From Actinomycetes bacterium (lineage in GTDB: Bacteria > Actinomycetota > Actinomycetes > Actinomycetales > Dermatophilaceae), in contig JAKOPT010000138.1 in NCBI GenBank assembly GCA_029778715.1, forward strand, positions 28,035-92,034: a DNA stretch of 64,000 nucleotides, read 5' to 3'. A model generated the notes under the pieces. The model saw only the letters and a program-made list of their open reading frames with translations. It had not been told where the DNA came from and did no database searches. Positions 36,134 through 45,307 of the stretch are shown here, in pieces. Positions within the stretch are counted from its first letter, which is position 1; each line of letters opens with the position of its first letter. Made by a program: the position numbers and the translations under genes.

Positions 36134-37534
36134 CTAATCCGTGGCGGCCTCCGGGCCGTCAGCCGGGTCGAGCGAGGCCGGCACGGTGACCTGAAAACGG
36201 CACCAGCCGTCGGGCGCTTGGGTTGCACGGGCGGTGCCCCCATGCTGGGTGGAGAGTTCACGGACGATGGCCAGCCCGAGGCCGGACCCGCCGCGGTCCC
36301 GGTCCCGCGCCTCGTCGAGGCGGACGAACCGGTCGAAGACCCGCTCCCGGTCGGCGACCCCCACGGGGGGCCCGTCGTTGTCGACCGTGAGCACCGCCTG
36401 CGACCCGGCGACCCGGACGGCGACCCGGATTTGCGACGTCGCATGGCGCATGGCGTTGTCGACGAGGTTGCGGACGACGCGCCGCATTTGTTCGGGTACC
36501 CCGCGGATGCGAGCCGGTTCGAGGGTGGCGATCACGCGGGCGCCCTTGGCCCGGGCGACGGCGACCTCGAGGAGTACGACATCGTCGAGGTCGATGTCCT
36601 CGGCGTCGGTCTGATCCCGGGCTTCGTCGGCCTTGGCGAGGGCAAGAAGGTCCTCGACGAGGTCGTGGAGGCGTGCGGTTTCGCGGAGGGCACGCTCGGC
36701 GACCACGATGCGGCGTTGGGGCGGCAGGTCGGTGGCGAGCATTTCGACGGACAGGCCGATGGTCGTCAGGGGGCTGCGCAACTCATGACCGGCGTCGGAG
36801 ACGAAGGCGGTCCGTTGGGCATCGGATCGCCGAAGCCGCAGGAGGAGGGAATTGATCGTGGACCCGAGCCGACCGATCTCGTCGTCGCGGCCGGGCACCG
36901 AGACCGTTCCGGCCTCCCGGGAGGAGGTGATCGCCTCGAGGTCGCGCCGCATTTGTTCGATCGGGCCGAGCGTGGACCGGACGGCCGAGCGCAGCACCAG
37001 GGTGAGCACCGCGATGGCGGCCACCCCGATGGCGACGGCGATCATCATGAGCCGGCTCAGGGCTTCGGGGTCGAGTTGCAAGGGCTCGGTGACGATGATG
37101 GTGACCGGGTTGCCGTCCTGCGCCTCGGCGCGGGTGGCCACGAGGAGCACGGACGACCCGTCCACTCCGGGCAACTCGTAGTGCTCCTTCGTGTGCACAT
37201 CCCCGAGCAGCGGCTTGGGTTGAATGGTGGCCACCACCTGGTCTCGGTAACGCGGTTGAGAGTAGGCGAGGATGTGTCCCTTGTCGTCGAGGACCTGCTG
37301 GACCCGTTGGCTCGTGAGTGGCTGAATGCCGACCGGCACCGCCCGTTCGACCGGCCCCGTCTGCACCTCGTGAACGATGGTGGCCAGGGTCGCCAGCGAG
37401 GTTTGGTATGCCGTGGCCGACACCGCCGACGTGATCGCCCGCCACAAGACGACGCCGAGAATCATCAACACCGCCGAGACGATGGTCACCGAACCGGCGA
37501 CGATCCGGGTCTGGAGTCCGACCCTGCCCAGCAT
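36134..37534 (-). CDS. Sensor histidine kinase
   Basis: 466 residues. Two membrane helices (about 10-35 and 160-185) flank a 125-residue extracellular sensor region; a HAMP domain with GPIEQMRRDLEAI follows, then DAGHELRSPLTTIGLSVEML (phospho-His), NLVDNAMRHA and GGSGLGLAIVRELS. It likely phosphorylates the convergent response regulator at 35.3 kb. ATG 37534 follows TAGACT by seven bases. Between the two 3' ends are short repeats containing GGCCACAACG (36075-36115). Confidence 0.9.
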   Translation of the reverse strand: MLGRVGLQTRIVAGSVTIVSAVLMILGVVLWRAITSAVSATAYQTSLATLATIVHEVQTGPVERAVPVGIQPLTSQRVQQVLDDKGHILAYSQPRYRDQVVATIQPKPLLGDVHTKEHYELPGVDGSSVLLVATRAEAQDGNPVTIIVTEPLQLDPEALSRLMMIAVAIGVAAIAVLTLVLRSAVRSTLGPIEQMRRDLEAITSSREAGTVSVPGRDDEIGRLGSTINSLLLRLRRSDAQRTAFVSDAGHELRSPLTTIGLSVEMLATDLPPQRRIVVAERALRETARLHDLVEDLLALAKADEARDQTDAEDIDLDDVVLLEVAVARAKGARVIATLEPARIRGVPEQMRRVVRNLVDNAMRHATSQIRVAVRVAGSQAVLTVDNDGPPVGVADRERVFDRFVRLDEARDRDRGGSGLGLAIVRELSTQHGGTARATQAPDGWCRFQVTVPASLDPADGPEAATD

Positions 37535-37614
37535 GCGCGCCAGTCTAGGAGACGGAGTTCTCCGGTACGCCGCGATCTGCTCCCGCTGGCCCCCTGGCCG
37601 CCCCTCCCGTCCCC

Positions 37615-37654
37615 CTTTTCCCGCCTGAACCGTCCAACGTCCACTTCGCACCCC
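37615..37654 (-). repeat. 40-bp dispersed repeat, copy 1 (inverse of 57076-57115)
   Basis: Holds CCAACGTCCACTTCGCACCCC. The reverse complement matches 57076-57115 at all but a few positions, including the flanking CTTTTCCCGCCTGAA. CACTTCGCACC also faces GGTGCGAAGTG at 37664, giving a local hairpin. Confidence 0.85.
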
Positions 37655-37663
37655 AACTGTCGA

Positions 37664-37835
37664 GGTGCGAAGTGCCCGTTTCCCACCGGATGTTGGGCGT
37701 TGAGTGTTGTGCTGGGCGGCTCGGCGGGGACTGTTGGGGTGCGAAGTGCCCGTTTCCCACCGGGTGTTCGGCGTTGAGCGTTGTGCTGGGCGGGTCGGTG
37801 GGGACTGTTGGGGTGCGAAGTGCCCGTTTCCCGCC
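37664..37835. repeat. 74-bp tandem repeat, 2.3 copies
   Basis: Units start at 37664, 37738 and 37812 with GGTGCGAAGTGCCCGTTTCC. They are nearly identical over 74 bases; the third is partial. No gene fits. Confidence 0.9.
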
Positions 37836-37948
37836 GCATGTGTGCGGTGAGGGCTGCGTTGATCACGTCGGCGGGCGCCGGCGGCTGACAGGGCGAGGCA
37901 GGTGAGGCTGATGTGACTGTGGCGTTCGGCCGTGACGTTGTTCACGCC

Positions 37949-37998
37949 TTGGCTGCAGCGTGGTGGTCGTCCCGACCGCCACCACGCTGCAGCCAAGA
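37949..37998. repeat. Dispersed palindrome, copy 2
   Basis: Arms CTTGGCTGCAGCGTGGTGG and CCACCACGCTGCAGCCAAG pair perfectly over 19 bases, with a short imperfect centre. Same family as 9012-9061. Confidence 0.85.
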
Positions 37999-38053
37999 GC
38001 GGTTGGCGAGCGCGACGGCCCAGACAGCCCTCTCGTGAGCCACGGCCGACCGA

Positions 38054-38230
38054 TCAACCACGCTCCCGCTCGGGTAGCGGCGACCCGGCCAAGAAGGCGT
38101 TGTAGGCGTCGCGGGCGTCCGCCAGGGCCAGGGGTGGTTGATGCCCGTAGCGTCCGTCGGTTCGGTCGCGCTTGGGCCGGACACCCACAACTCCTCGCCG
38201 GTGGCGATGTCGTAGAAGTTCGAGTCGCGG
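38054..38230 (-). pseudogene. Frameshifted small protein remnant
   Basis: On the minus strand, RDSNFYDIATGEELWVSGP reads in one frame and KRDRTDGRYGHQPPLALADA to the stop at 38054 in the next. One missing base near 38177 would join them into a protein-like whole ending GSPLPERERG. Such a sharp frame switch in sensible sequence suggests a decayed gene. Family not named with confidence. Confidence 0.5.
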
Positions 38231-38354
38231 TGGGCGGAGGGCGTTGCGATGGCTCGACGCTGGGTGCGCTGCGCTCCTCGAAGAGCGCGGTGCGCCAGGC
38301 CCTGGAGAAGCGGACCCGGCCGATCCGCGCCGGACCACGGTCGGCGCCGTAGTC

Positions 38355-38500
38355 CTACTTCAACTGGACGAACATGATGCGGTCAGGCACATCCTCATCC
38401 AAGCCCCCGGCCTTCCCCGAGACCAAGGGGATAGGCGCCGGAGACGACGTCTCGGGGGCGCCCGAGCTGATGAGCCACTCACGGAACGCGCTGGCAAGGC
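38355..38500 (-). pseudogene. C-terminal gene fragment
   Basis: A minus-strand frame ending at stop 38355 reads FREWLISSGAP and ends GLDEDVPDRIMFVQLK. It looks like a real protein end, but has no start and no clear upstream part before the tRNA. Together with the neighbouring remnant it suggests a decayed region of about 450 bp. Confidence 0.35.
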
Positions 38501-38673
38501 GACCTAGCGCGCGAGCGGCGGGCACACCGACGTCAGCGGGCGAGCGGCGGGCAAACCGAGGGGCAACGCGCGGACGTCGGGTACTCCCGTGGGCACACCT
38601 GGGTCGTATTCGGGGCCTGGTGCGGCATGATGGCCCGAAGGCGTTACCTGCGCTGACCTGCGCAAACGCCGAG

Positions 38674-38746
38674 AGCTGGAGAAGGGACTCGAACCCTCAA
38701 CCACCTGTTTACAAGACAGGTGCGCTACCGATTGCGCCACTCCAGC
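38674..38746 (-). tRNA. tRNA-Thr (anticodon TGT)
   Basis: Minus strand folds as a cloverleaf: acceptor GCTGGAG/CTCCAGC, D stem GCGC/GCGC, anticodon stem CCTGT/ACAGG with loop CTTGTAA (anticodon TGT), and TPsiC loop TTCGAGT. CCA is not encoded. It has no partner tRNA nearby. Confidence 0.93.
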
Positions 38747-38867
38747 AGGACGCCGACTTCCCCCGAGAGGCAGCCAGCGTCGGTGACGCACTTTACCCGC
38801 GCAAGGCAAACGTCACGACGCCCAAACCCCACGGAAAGGCCCACCTCGCACGGCAGCCGCCACGACC

Positions 38868-39030
38868 CCAGGCGCCGCCGGCAGCGCCGACCCGGGCCCG
38901 CCACCCCACCAGCCGCGACCCCACGCGCCGCCGGCAGGGCCGACCCGGGCCCGCCACCCCCCACCAGCCACGACCCCAGGCGCCGCCGGCAACGCCGACC
39001 CGGGCCCGCCACCCCCCACCAGCCACGACC
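38868..39030. repeat. GC-rich tandem repeat, about 55-bp period, three copies
   Basis: Units contain CGACCCCAGGCGCCGCCGGC and GACCCGGGCCCGCCACC. They lie between tRNA-Thr and the kinase gene's stop. Purely repeat; the long open frames here are by-products of GC content. Confidence 0.85.
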
Positions 39031-39074
39031 CGAAACCGCCAAATCCCCCAGAGGCTCAGCCCCGGCGGCCGGCC

Positions 39075-41126
39075 TCACGGCAGGAACATCGACCAGGTCG
39101 CCGGGTCGGACGACGGGTCCCACGTCGGGGTGCCCCGGCCCACCACGCCCCAGAGGAACAGGGCCACGACCAGCAACGCCACCAGACCGGCGCCCACCCG
39201 TTGCGCACCCAGCGTCGGTGTCGCTCCCCGGATGAGGCTGCGCGTGCCCCGGCGCAACGACGGGCCCGCGGGTCCCCACCACGCCGAGAGCAACCCGAGC
39301 GCCCCCCCGACGGCGAGCGGGACGAACGCGTCGGGTCGCGACGACCCCGTCACCACCCCCCACGCCAAGGAGGCCGCAAACGCCGTCGTCACGGCCACCA
39401 CGAGCGGCAGCAGGCCCCCCAGGAGGCTCGCACCGAATGCCAGGACGGCCCTCCAGGGCGCCGCCGCCAACGACAACGCCACGTCGGAGGACCGTGGCCC
39501 ATGCGTATGCCGTCGCAGCACGAGCGCCGTCATCGACTGGTCCACGGTGCGCGCCACCGCGCTCGCGAGCACGAACAGGATCGCCGTCCACGTCGGCGCC
39601 ACCGCGCTGCCCATCACGCCGAGCGCCAGGAGGAACAGCACCGAACCCGTGCGCAACGGTTGCGAGATACGCGGATCGATCGCCGGCCGAGGGTGTGGCA
39701 ATGCCGTCGGCGGCACGCTGGGCGCGACCGGTGGTGGGCTCGGCGGGTGGGCCGTCCCGACCGGGTATGCCGCCCCGCCCGGTCCTGCTGTCGGTCCCGG
39801 GTGGGCCGCCCCGACCGGGTATGCCGCGCCACCCGGTCCCGCTGTCGGCTCCGGGCGTGCCGCGCCAGCCGCACCCCTCGGGTAGCCCGCCCCTGAATCA
39901 CCACCATGTGCAGGCGACGGGGCCGGGCGGGACGGGAGCGGCGCATAAGGAACAGCCGGCGGCCCGGGGACCGGTGCGCCAGCAGGCGGCGGCAGCGGCA
40001 TACCGGGTGGGGGCACCGAGAGGGGCGCGGATGCGGCGAGGACAGGGGGGCCATGCACCGCTGTCCCAGGAACGGGAGGCGGCGGACTCGCCGGTGCCAT
40101 CGGCACCCCCGGCGCCGCAACGGGCGCCGAGGGCGGCGGCACCGGCGGCGCAGGGGGAGGCAGAGGGGGAGCAACAGGTTGCGGCATCACCGCGGTGCCC
40201 GACGTTTGCACCACCTGGGTGTGCGACGCGCCCGGGCGCACCCGGATGACATCGGTGACGTCACCCCCGCAGGCATAGACAGCCAGCGCCTCGACGACCT
40301 CCTGGCGGTGCGGCCGTTCGGCGGCGCGGGGTGACAAGGCCGCGAGCAGCAACGGCTCCAAGCGGGCATCGACACCGCGCAGGTCGGGTTCTCCCCGGGC
40401 AACCCGCGCCAACACGGCCTCCATCGCGCCGCGACCGAACGGGGGCCGCCCGCACGCGGCATACGCCAAGGTCGCAGCCCAGCCCCACCAGTCGGTCGCC
40501 GGGGTGACCGGTTCGCCCTCGATGATCTCGGGAGCGAGATAGCCGGGGGTGCCCATGACCAGGCCGACGCTCGTCAGGCGTACGTCGTCGGTGAGATGGG
40601 CGATCCCGAAATCGATGAGGACCGGTTCGCCGTCGTGGAGGAGGACATTCCCGGGCTTGATGTCGCGGTGGATGACCGACGCGGCATGGATCGCCTCGAT
40701 CGCCTCGGCGAGGCCGACCGCGAGCCGGTGCAGCGCCTCCCCCGAGAGCGGCCCCTCAGCGTCGACGACCCGGTCGAGCACCGGGCCGGGGACCCACCGG
40801 GTGACGACGTAGGGCCGCGGCCCGTCGATATCCGCGTCGATGATGGGCGCCACCCGCGGGCTCTCGATCCGCCGCAGGGCATCGACTTCGCGGCGCAGCC
40901 GGGCGCGCGCTTCGGCATCGGTCGCGGTGAGGGAACGGAGCACCTTGAGGGCGACCGCCCGCCCGTGCCCATCGAGTCCGAGGTAGACGACCCCCATGCC
41001 GCCTTCACCGAGTCGCTGGACCAACCGATAGGGACCGAGGACGCCATCACCGGGCAGGTCCTCGTCGCTGCCGTCGGCGGGGGTCGCCTCCGGCAGGGCC
41101 GCGGTGCGCGCCTCGTCCATTGCCAC
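39075..41126 (-). CDS. Ser/Thr protein kinase with Pro-rich linker and membrane C-terminus
   Basis: 683 residues. The N-terminal Hanks kinase (about 30-290) has LGEGGMGVVYLG, the Lys in VALKVL, VIHRDIKPGNVLL, LIDFGIAHL and YLAPEIIEG. Residues 310-480 are a Pro/Ala/Gly linker that includes repeats such as GPGGAAYPVG. The C-terminus has about four membrane helices without an obvious sensor domain. GTG 41126 is favoured because TACCGT, continuous with a CGGCATAC word, ends six bases before it. Confidence 0.9.
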   Translation of the reverse strand: MAMDEARTAALPEATPADGSDEDLPGDGVLGPYRLVQRLGEGGMGVVYLGLDGHGRAVALKVLRSLTATDAEARARLRREVDALRRIESPRVAPIIDADIDGPRPYVVTRWVPGPVLDRVVDAEGPLSGEALHRLAVGLAEAIEAIHAASVIHRDIKPGNVLLHDGEPVLIDFGIAHLTDDVRLTSVGLVMGTPGYLAPEIIEGEPVTPATDWWGWAATLAYAACGRPPFGRGAMEAVLARVARGEPDLRGVDARLEPLLLAALSPRAAERPHRQEVVEALAVYACGGDVTDVIRVRPGASHTQVVQTSGTAVMPQPVAPPLPPPAPPVPPPSAPVAAPGVPMAPASPPPPVPGTAVHGPPVLAASAPLSVPPPGMPLPPPAGAPVPGPPAVPYAPLPSRPAPSPAHGGDSGAGYPRGAAGAARPEPTAGPGGAAYPVGAAHPGPTAGPGGAAYPVGTAHPPSPPPVAPSVPPTALPHPRPAIDPRISQPLRTGSVLFLLALGVMGSAVAPTWTAILFVLASAVARTVDQSMTALVLRRHTHGPRSSDVALSLAAAPWRAVLAFGASLLGGLLPLVVAVTTAFAASLAWGVVTGSSRPDAFVPLAVGGALGLLSAWWGPAGPSLRRGTRSLIRGATPTLGAQRVGAGLVALLVVALFLWGVVGRGTPTWDPSSDPATWSMFLP

Positions 41127-41207
41127 GGGTCAACGGTATGCCGTGCCGCCCGGTGCCGCTGCCATCCGGGCGGGTCGTGACGCGGGTCGTGGCCGGCCCA
41201 GGCGATC

Positions 41208-41636
41208 TCAGGTCTGGATGTAGTCGCGCAGGTGAGCCGCCTCGGCCTGCAGCGTCTCGATGCGTGACTTGACGACATCGCCAATGCTGACGATGGCCTG
41301 CAACCGACCGTCGACGACCACCGGGACGTGGCGGATGCGCCGCTCGGTCATGGTTGCCGCGAGATCGGTGAGGTCGTCCTCGGGTGCACACGTGTGGACG
41401 ATGGTCGTCATGATGGCCGCGACCGGGCCCTCGAGGACGCTCGACCCCTCCGTTGCAAGATGACGCACAATGTCGCGCTCGCTGACGATGCCGTCGACCG
41501 CGGCTGCGTCGTCGCTCACCACGACTGCGCCAATGCGATGTTCGGCGAGCAGGGCCATGAGGTCGATGACCGTGGCGTCCGAACGGACGGTCACCACGGA
41601 GTCACCCTTGCGTCGCACCACGTCGGAGATTTTCAT
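41208..41636 (-). CDS. Two-CBS-domain protein
   Basis: 142 residues, two CBS repeats: MKISDVVRRKGDSVVTVRSD to IGAVVVSDD, and PVAAIMTTIVHTCAPEDDLTD to RHVPVVVDGRLQAIVSIGDV. Such stand-alone pairs bind adenine nucleotides and sense energy state. ATG 41636 follows TACCGT by six bases (leaderless). The last residues are a short coiled region EAAHLRDYIQT. Confidence 0.9.
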   Translation of the reverse strand: MKISDVVRRKGDSVVTVRSDATVIDLMALLAEHRIGAVVVSDDAAAVDGIVSERDIVRHLATEGSSVLEGPVAAIMTTIVHTCAPEDDLTDLAATMTERRIRHVPVVVDGRLQAIVSIGDVVKSRIETLQAEAAHLRDYIQT

Positions 41637-41739
41637 AGGTCGACGGTAGTGGGGCTCGCGCGGGCGCGCCAGGGGAGGGGCCTGGCAGAAACGAGAAGTG
41701 GAACGGGCCTTTCCAAAACAGGTGCCGCCGTGCACAATG

Positions 41740-41755
41740 ATGTAACCGCTTACAT
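41740..41755 (+). promoter_or_regulatory. LacI-family-type operator upstream of ABC ATPase
   Basis: ATGTAACCGCTTACAT, a palindrome with the central CG typical of LacI-family sugar repressors, 66 bases before the ATG. No LacI gene is in the window, so the regulator would be encoded elsewhere. Confidence 0.6.
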
Positions 41756-41820
41756 TTGTGGGCGGAGCCCTTTACGACGGATCGTCCGGCACGTACCTGC
41801 CGGTGAAGGAGGAGCCAGTC

Positions 41821-42927
41821 ATGGCCACCGTGAAGTTCGACAACTCGACGCGCATCTACCCCGGGAACGACACCCCCAGCGTCGACAAACTCAACATCGA
41901 CATTGCGGACGGTGAGTTCCTCGTCCTCGTCGGCCCCTCGGGCTCGGGCAAGTCCACCGCGTTGCGGATGCTCGCCGGCCTCGAAGAGGTCAACGGCGGC
42001 AAGATCTGGATCGGCGACCGGGACGTCACCGACCTCTCGCCCAAGGACCGCGACGTGGCGATGGTCTTCCAGAACTACGCGCTCTACCCGCACATGACCG
42101 TCGCCGACAACATGGGCTTCGCCCTCAAGATCGCCGGCGTCGACAAGGGCGAGATCCGCAAGCGCGTCGAGGACGCCGCCAAGATCCTCGACCTCACGGC
42201 ATACCTCCAACGCAAACCGAAGGCCCTTTCCGGCGGTCAGCGGCAGCGGGTGGCCATGGGCCGGGCGATCGTCCGCTCCCCCCAGGTCTTCCTCATGGAC
42301 GAGCCGCTGTCCAACCTCGACGCCAAGTTGCGCGTCCAGACCCGCACCCAGATCGCCAGCCTGCAGCGCCGCCTCGGCGTCACGACCGTCTACGTCACCC
42401 ACGACCAGGTCGAAGCCATGACCATGGGCGACCGGATCGCCCTGCTCAACTTCGGCGTGCTCCAGCAGATCGCCACGCCGCGCGAGATGTACGACCGCCC
42501 CGCCAACCTCTTCGTCGCCGGCTTCATCGGCTCCCCGGCGATGAACCTCGTCGCCGTCCCGGTGACGGCATCGGGCGTCAAGTTCGGCAACCACGTCCTG
42601 GAGATCCCGCGCAGTGAGCTCGCCGGAGCCGGCAGTCAGGTCATCGTCGGGGTCCGTCCCGAGGACGTCGAGGTGACGAGCAACAACGACGGTCTCGAGA
42701 TCATCGTCGACGTCGTCGAGGAACTCGGTGCCGACGCCTACGTCTACGGCACCCCGAGCGACCCGAGCATCACCCTCGAGGGGGCCGGTGACGACGCGCT
42801 CGGCAAGCCGTTCATCGCGCGGGTCGACGGCCGCCGGGTCCCGGCCAAGGGCGAGAAGATCTACGTCTACCCCAACCCCGACCACATTCACGTGTTCAAC
42901 AAGGAGACCGGCGAACGCCTGGGCTGA
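41821..42927 (+). CDS. Sugar ABC transporter ATPase (MsmK/UgpC type)
   Basis: 368 residues: Walker A GPSGSGKST, Q loop FQNYALYPHM, signature LSGGQRQRVAMGRA, Walker B VFLMDEPLSNLD and the H loop THDQVEAMTMGDR, then the C-terminal OB-like regulatory domain typical of ATPases that serve several carbohydrate importers. No permease or binding protein genes are near, in line with a shared ATPase. AAGGAGGAG precedes the ATG and a LacI-type operator lies upstream. Confidence 0.93.
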   Translation: MATVKFDNSTRIYPGNDTPSVDKLNIDIADGEFLVLVGPSGSGKSTALRMLAGLEEVNGGKIWIGDRDVTDLSPKDRDVAMVFQNYALYPHMTVADNMGFALKIAGVDKGEIRKRVEDAAKILDLTAYLQRKPKALSGGQRQRVAMGRAIVRSPQVFLMDEPLSNLDAKLRVQTRTQIASLQRRLGVTTVYVTHDQVEAMTMGDRIALLNFGVLQQIATPREMYDRPANLFVAGFIGSPAMNLVAVPVTASGVKFGNHVLEIPRSELAGAGSQVIVGVRPEDVEVTSNNDGLEIIVDVVEELGADAYVYGTPSDPSITLEGAGDDALGKPFIARVDGRRVPAKGEKIYVYPNPDHIHVFNKETGERLG

Positions 42928-42955
42928 GCCCACCCGCCGCACCCCCCGCAAACGC

Positions 42956-42992
42956 CCTGGGGCCCGGGACGCCACCTCCCTCGGGCCCCAGG
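42956..42992 (+). terminator. Terminator hairpin after ABC ATPase
   Basis: CCTGGGGCCCG / CGGGCCCCAGG, perfect 11-bp stem, 30 bases after the stop and before the DUF4032 gene. Confidence 0.8.
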
Positions 42993-43033
42993 TGCCTTTG
43001 GGGTGCTCGTCCGGGCCTGGCGTGAGGAGGACC

Positions 43034-44281
43034 ATGGCTCTCGAAATCACCACCTCCGCCCCGGATGCGGCGCTGCTCGACCTGCCCTGGCACATCCCCT
43101 TGGCGGAGTGGCCCGATGACTTGCTGGCGGCGCTCCCCAGGGGTATTTCCCGGCATGTCGTGCGCTTCGTCCGGCTCTCGGGGCGGGTGGTGGCCGTCAA
43201 GGAGATCAAGGCCGACATCGCCCGCCGCGAGTACCAGTTGTTGCGCAACTTGCGACGCCTGGAGTTGCCGTGTGTCGAGCCGTATGCCGTGGTCGCCGGT
43301 CGTGAGTCGGCCACCGGTGAGCCGTTGGACGCCTGCCTCATCACCGTCCACCTGCCCTTTTCGCTGCCGTATCGCGCGCTGTTTTCGCAGAGCCTGCGCA
43401 AGGGCACCGCGATCCGGCTCATCGACGCGCTCGCCGTGCTACTCGTCCGGCTCCACCTCGATGGCTTCTGGTGGGGCGATGTGTCCCTGTCCAACACGCT
43501 GTTTCGGCGAGACGCCGGCGCTTTCGCGGCATACCTCGTGGACGCGGAAACGGGAGAGTTGCACGCCGGGCTCTCCCGCGGGCAACGCGAACACGACCTC
43601 GACATCGCCCGGGTCAACATCGCCGGGGAGCTCATGGACCTCGAGGCCGGTGGCTTGCTGCAGGAGGAGCGCGACCCGATCGAGGTCAGCGAACGCATCG
43701 TCGAGCGCTATCACGCGCTGTGGGAGGCCCTCACCGGCCCCGAGCGGGTTGCGGCGGGGGAGCGGTGGCGTGTCGACGAACGGATTCGGCGCCTCAACCG
43801 GCTCGGGTTCGACGTCGACGAGTTGACGATGACAACCGACATCGACGGCACGACGGTCACGATCGCCCCCAAGGTCGTGGACTCGGGGCATCACTCGCGG
43901 CGACTCCTGCGCCTCACCGGTCTCGACGTGCGCGAAAACCAGGCCCGCCGCCTCCTCAACGACCTCGACTCCTACCGCGCGGCCACCGATCGGGGCGCCG
44001 ACGACGAGGAACTCGTCGCCCACGACTGGGTCGAGCAGATCTATGCGCCGTTCGTGCGGAGCATCCCGGCGCCGCTGCGGGCCAAGTTGGAGCCGGCGCA
44101 GTTGTTCCACGAGTTGCTCGAGCACCGCTGGTACCTCGCCGAGCGGGCCCAGCACGACATCCCCATCGGGGAGGCATGGGCCGACTACCTCGCCAAGATC
44201 CTCCCCACCAAACCCGACGAGCGGGCCGTCGTCGGCACCGACACGGTGGAGATGCCGGTGCTTGCCCTGCCCGACGCGTGA
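43034..44281 (+). CDS. DUF4032 / kinase-like domain protein
   Basis: 415 residues. The N-terminal half resembles a lipopolysaccharide-kinase-like fold (VVAVKEIKADIARREYQLLRNL and FWWGDVSLSNTLF, the latter like a catalytic loop). The second half is DUF4032 (HDLDIARVNIAGELMDLEAGG, and a C-terminal HRWYLAERAQHDIPIGEAW). The gene commonly follows the MsmK-type ATPase in actinobacteria; function unproven. GAGGAGG lies a few bases before the ATG. Confidence 0.85.
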   Translation: MALEITTSAPDAALLDLPWHIPLAEWPDDLLAALPRGISRHVVRFVRLSGRVVAVKEIKADIARREYQLLRNLRRLELPCVEPYAVVAGRESATGEPLDACLITVHLPFSLPYRALFSQSLRKGTAIRLIDALAVLLVRLHLDGFWWGDVSLSNTLFRRDAGAFAAYLVDAETGELHAGLSRGQREHDLDIARVNIAGELMDLEAGGLLQEERDPIEVSERIVERYHALWEALTGPERVAAGERWRVDERIRRLNRLGFDVDELTMTTDIDGTTVTIAPKVVDSGHHSRRLLRLTGLDVRENQARRLLNDLDSYRAATDRGADDEELVAHDWVEQIYAPFVRSIPAPLRAKLEPAQLFHELLEHRWYLAERAQHDIPIGEAWADYLAKILPTKPDERAVVGTDTVEMPVLALPDA

Positions 44282-44470
44282 TCCGCACCGACCACCGCCG
44301 CTCGCCGCACCCGAGGCGCAGCAGGGCGGAACGGGGGCGAAGCGGGGGCCGCACCTGAGTCGACCCTGAACGCACCCTGAATTGCTGCGGATGAGACCGA
44401 TGGGCCCGGTGGGCTGTGCGTTCCTGGCCTAGGATCGACGTCATCATCGTTCCGTCGTTTGGGGATTCTC

Positions 44471-45262
44471 ATGACCGACCAGCCGTCCACTCCGCCCACC
44501 GACCCGACCCGGCCGGTCGAGGAGCCGGGCGAGCCCACAGGCGCTGCTGCACCCCCGGTGCCGCAGCCTCCCGCCGCGTCAGAGTTCCCGCCCCCCGCTC
44601 CGGTCGCGCCCCCGGCCCCCGGGCCCATCGCGCCGGCCGGGTCGCCCCCGCCGTATGCCGCTCCCCACTATGCGCCGCCGCCCAACCCCTACGGCGGGTA
44701 TGCCGCCGCGCCGCCCCCAGGTGCCCAGCCTCCGGTCGTGGCGGTGGGCTCTCTTCCCTATGTCGAGCACCACTTCGGCCCGGTTGCGACCTTCGGGGAC
44801 CGCGTAGTGCCGGCGATCATCGACGGGCTGCTGAACTTGATCGGGTTCGCCGTCCTGATGGTTGGGGTCTTCGTCGCGGCCATCGGGGGCGCCTCGTCCG
44901 CGACGTATGACGCGTACGGCAACCCGCACTACAGCGCTGGCTCCGGGGTCGCTGTCGGCATTGGAGTCCTCCTCATATTTGCCGGCTTCGCCGCCATCAT
45001 CGGTGTGTGGGTCTGGAACCGGGTGGTGCGCCAAGGGCGCACCGGCCAGAGCGTCGGCAAGAAGATGTTCGGGCTCAAACTCATCGACAGTACGAGTGGC
45101 CAGCCGATCGGCGCGGGCAATGCCCTCTTGCGCGACATCGTGCACGGCGTCGTCAACCAGGTGGTCTACCTGTCCTACCTATGGATGCTGTGGGACCCCA
45201 ACCGCTTGACCCTGGGTGACATGGTCGTGAAGTCGACCGTCATCAAGGTCCCCAAGGTCTGA
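44471..45262 (+). CDS. RDD-family membrane protein
   Basis: 263 residues. A 95-residue Pro/Ala-rich cytoplasmic head with YAAPHYAPPPNPYGGYA precedes the RDD domain: GDRVVPAIIDGLLNLIGFAVLMVG, a second helix near GVLLIFAGFAAIIGVWVW, the RDD-typical GQSVGKKMFGLKLID, and LWDPNRLTLGDMVVKS. Function unclear; often with DUF2752 and CD225 genes, as here. Confidence 0.88.
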   Translation: MTDQPSTPPTDPTRPVEEPGEPTGAAAPPVPQPPAASEFPPPAPVAPPAPGPIAPAGSPPPYAAPHYAPPPNPYGGYAAAPPPGAQPPVVAVGSLPYVEHHFGPVATFGDRVVPAIIDGLLNLIGFAVLMVGVFVAAIGGASSATYDAYGNPHYSAGSGVAVGIGVLLIFAGFAAIIGVWVWNRVVRQGRTGQSVGKKMFGLKLIDSTSGQPIGAGNALLRDIVHGVVNQVVYLSYLWMLWDPNRLTLGDMVVKSTVIKVPKV

Positions 45263-45307
45263 TCGTCGCCCATGGTCCTGCCCCGGCTCACCGTCGTGAG
45301 CCGGGGA

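Noticed and set aside
38374..39885. 503-codon plus-strand ORF over tRNA-Thr and the kinase 3' end
   Set aside because: Crosses a tRNA and GC-rich repeats and is antisense to the Ser/Thr kinase.
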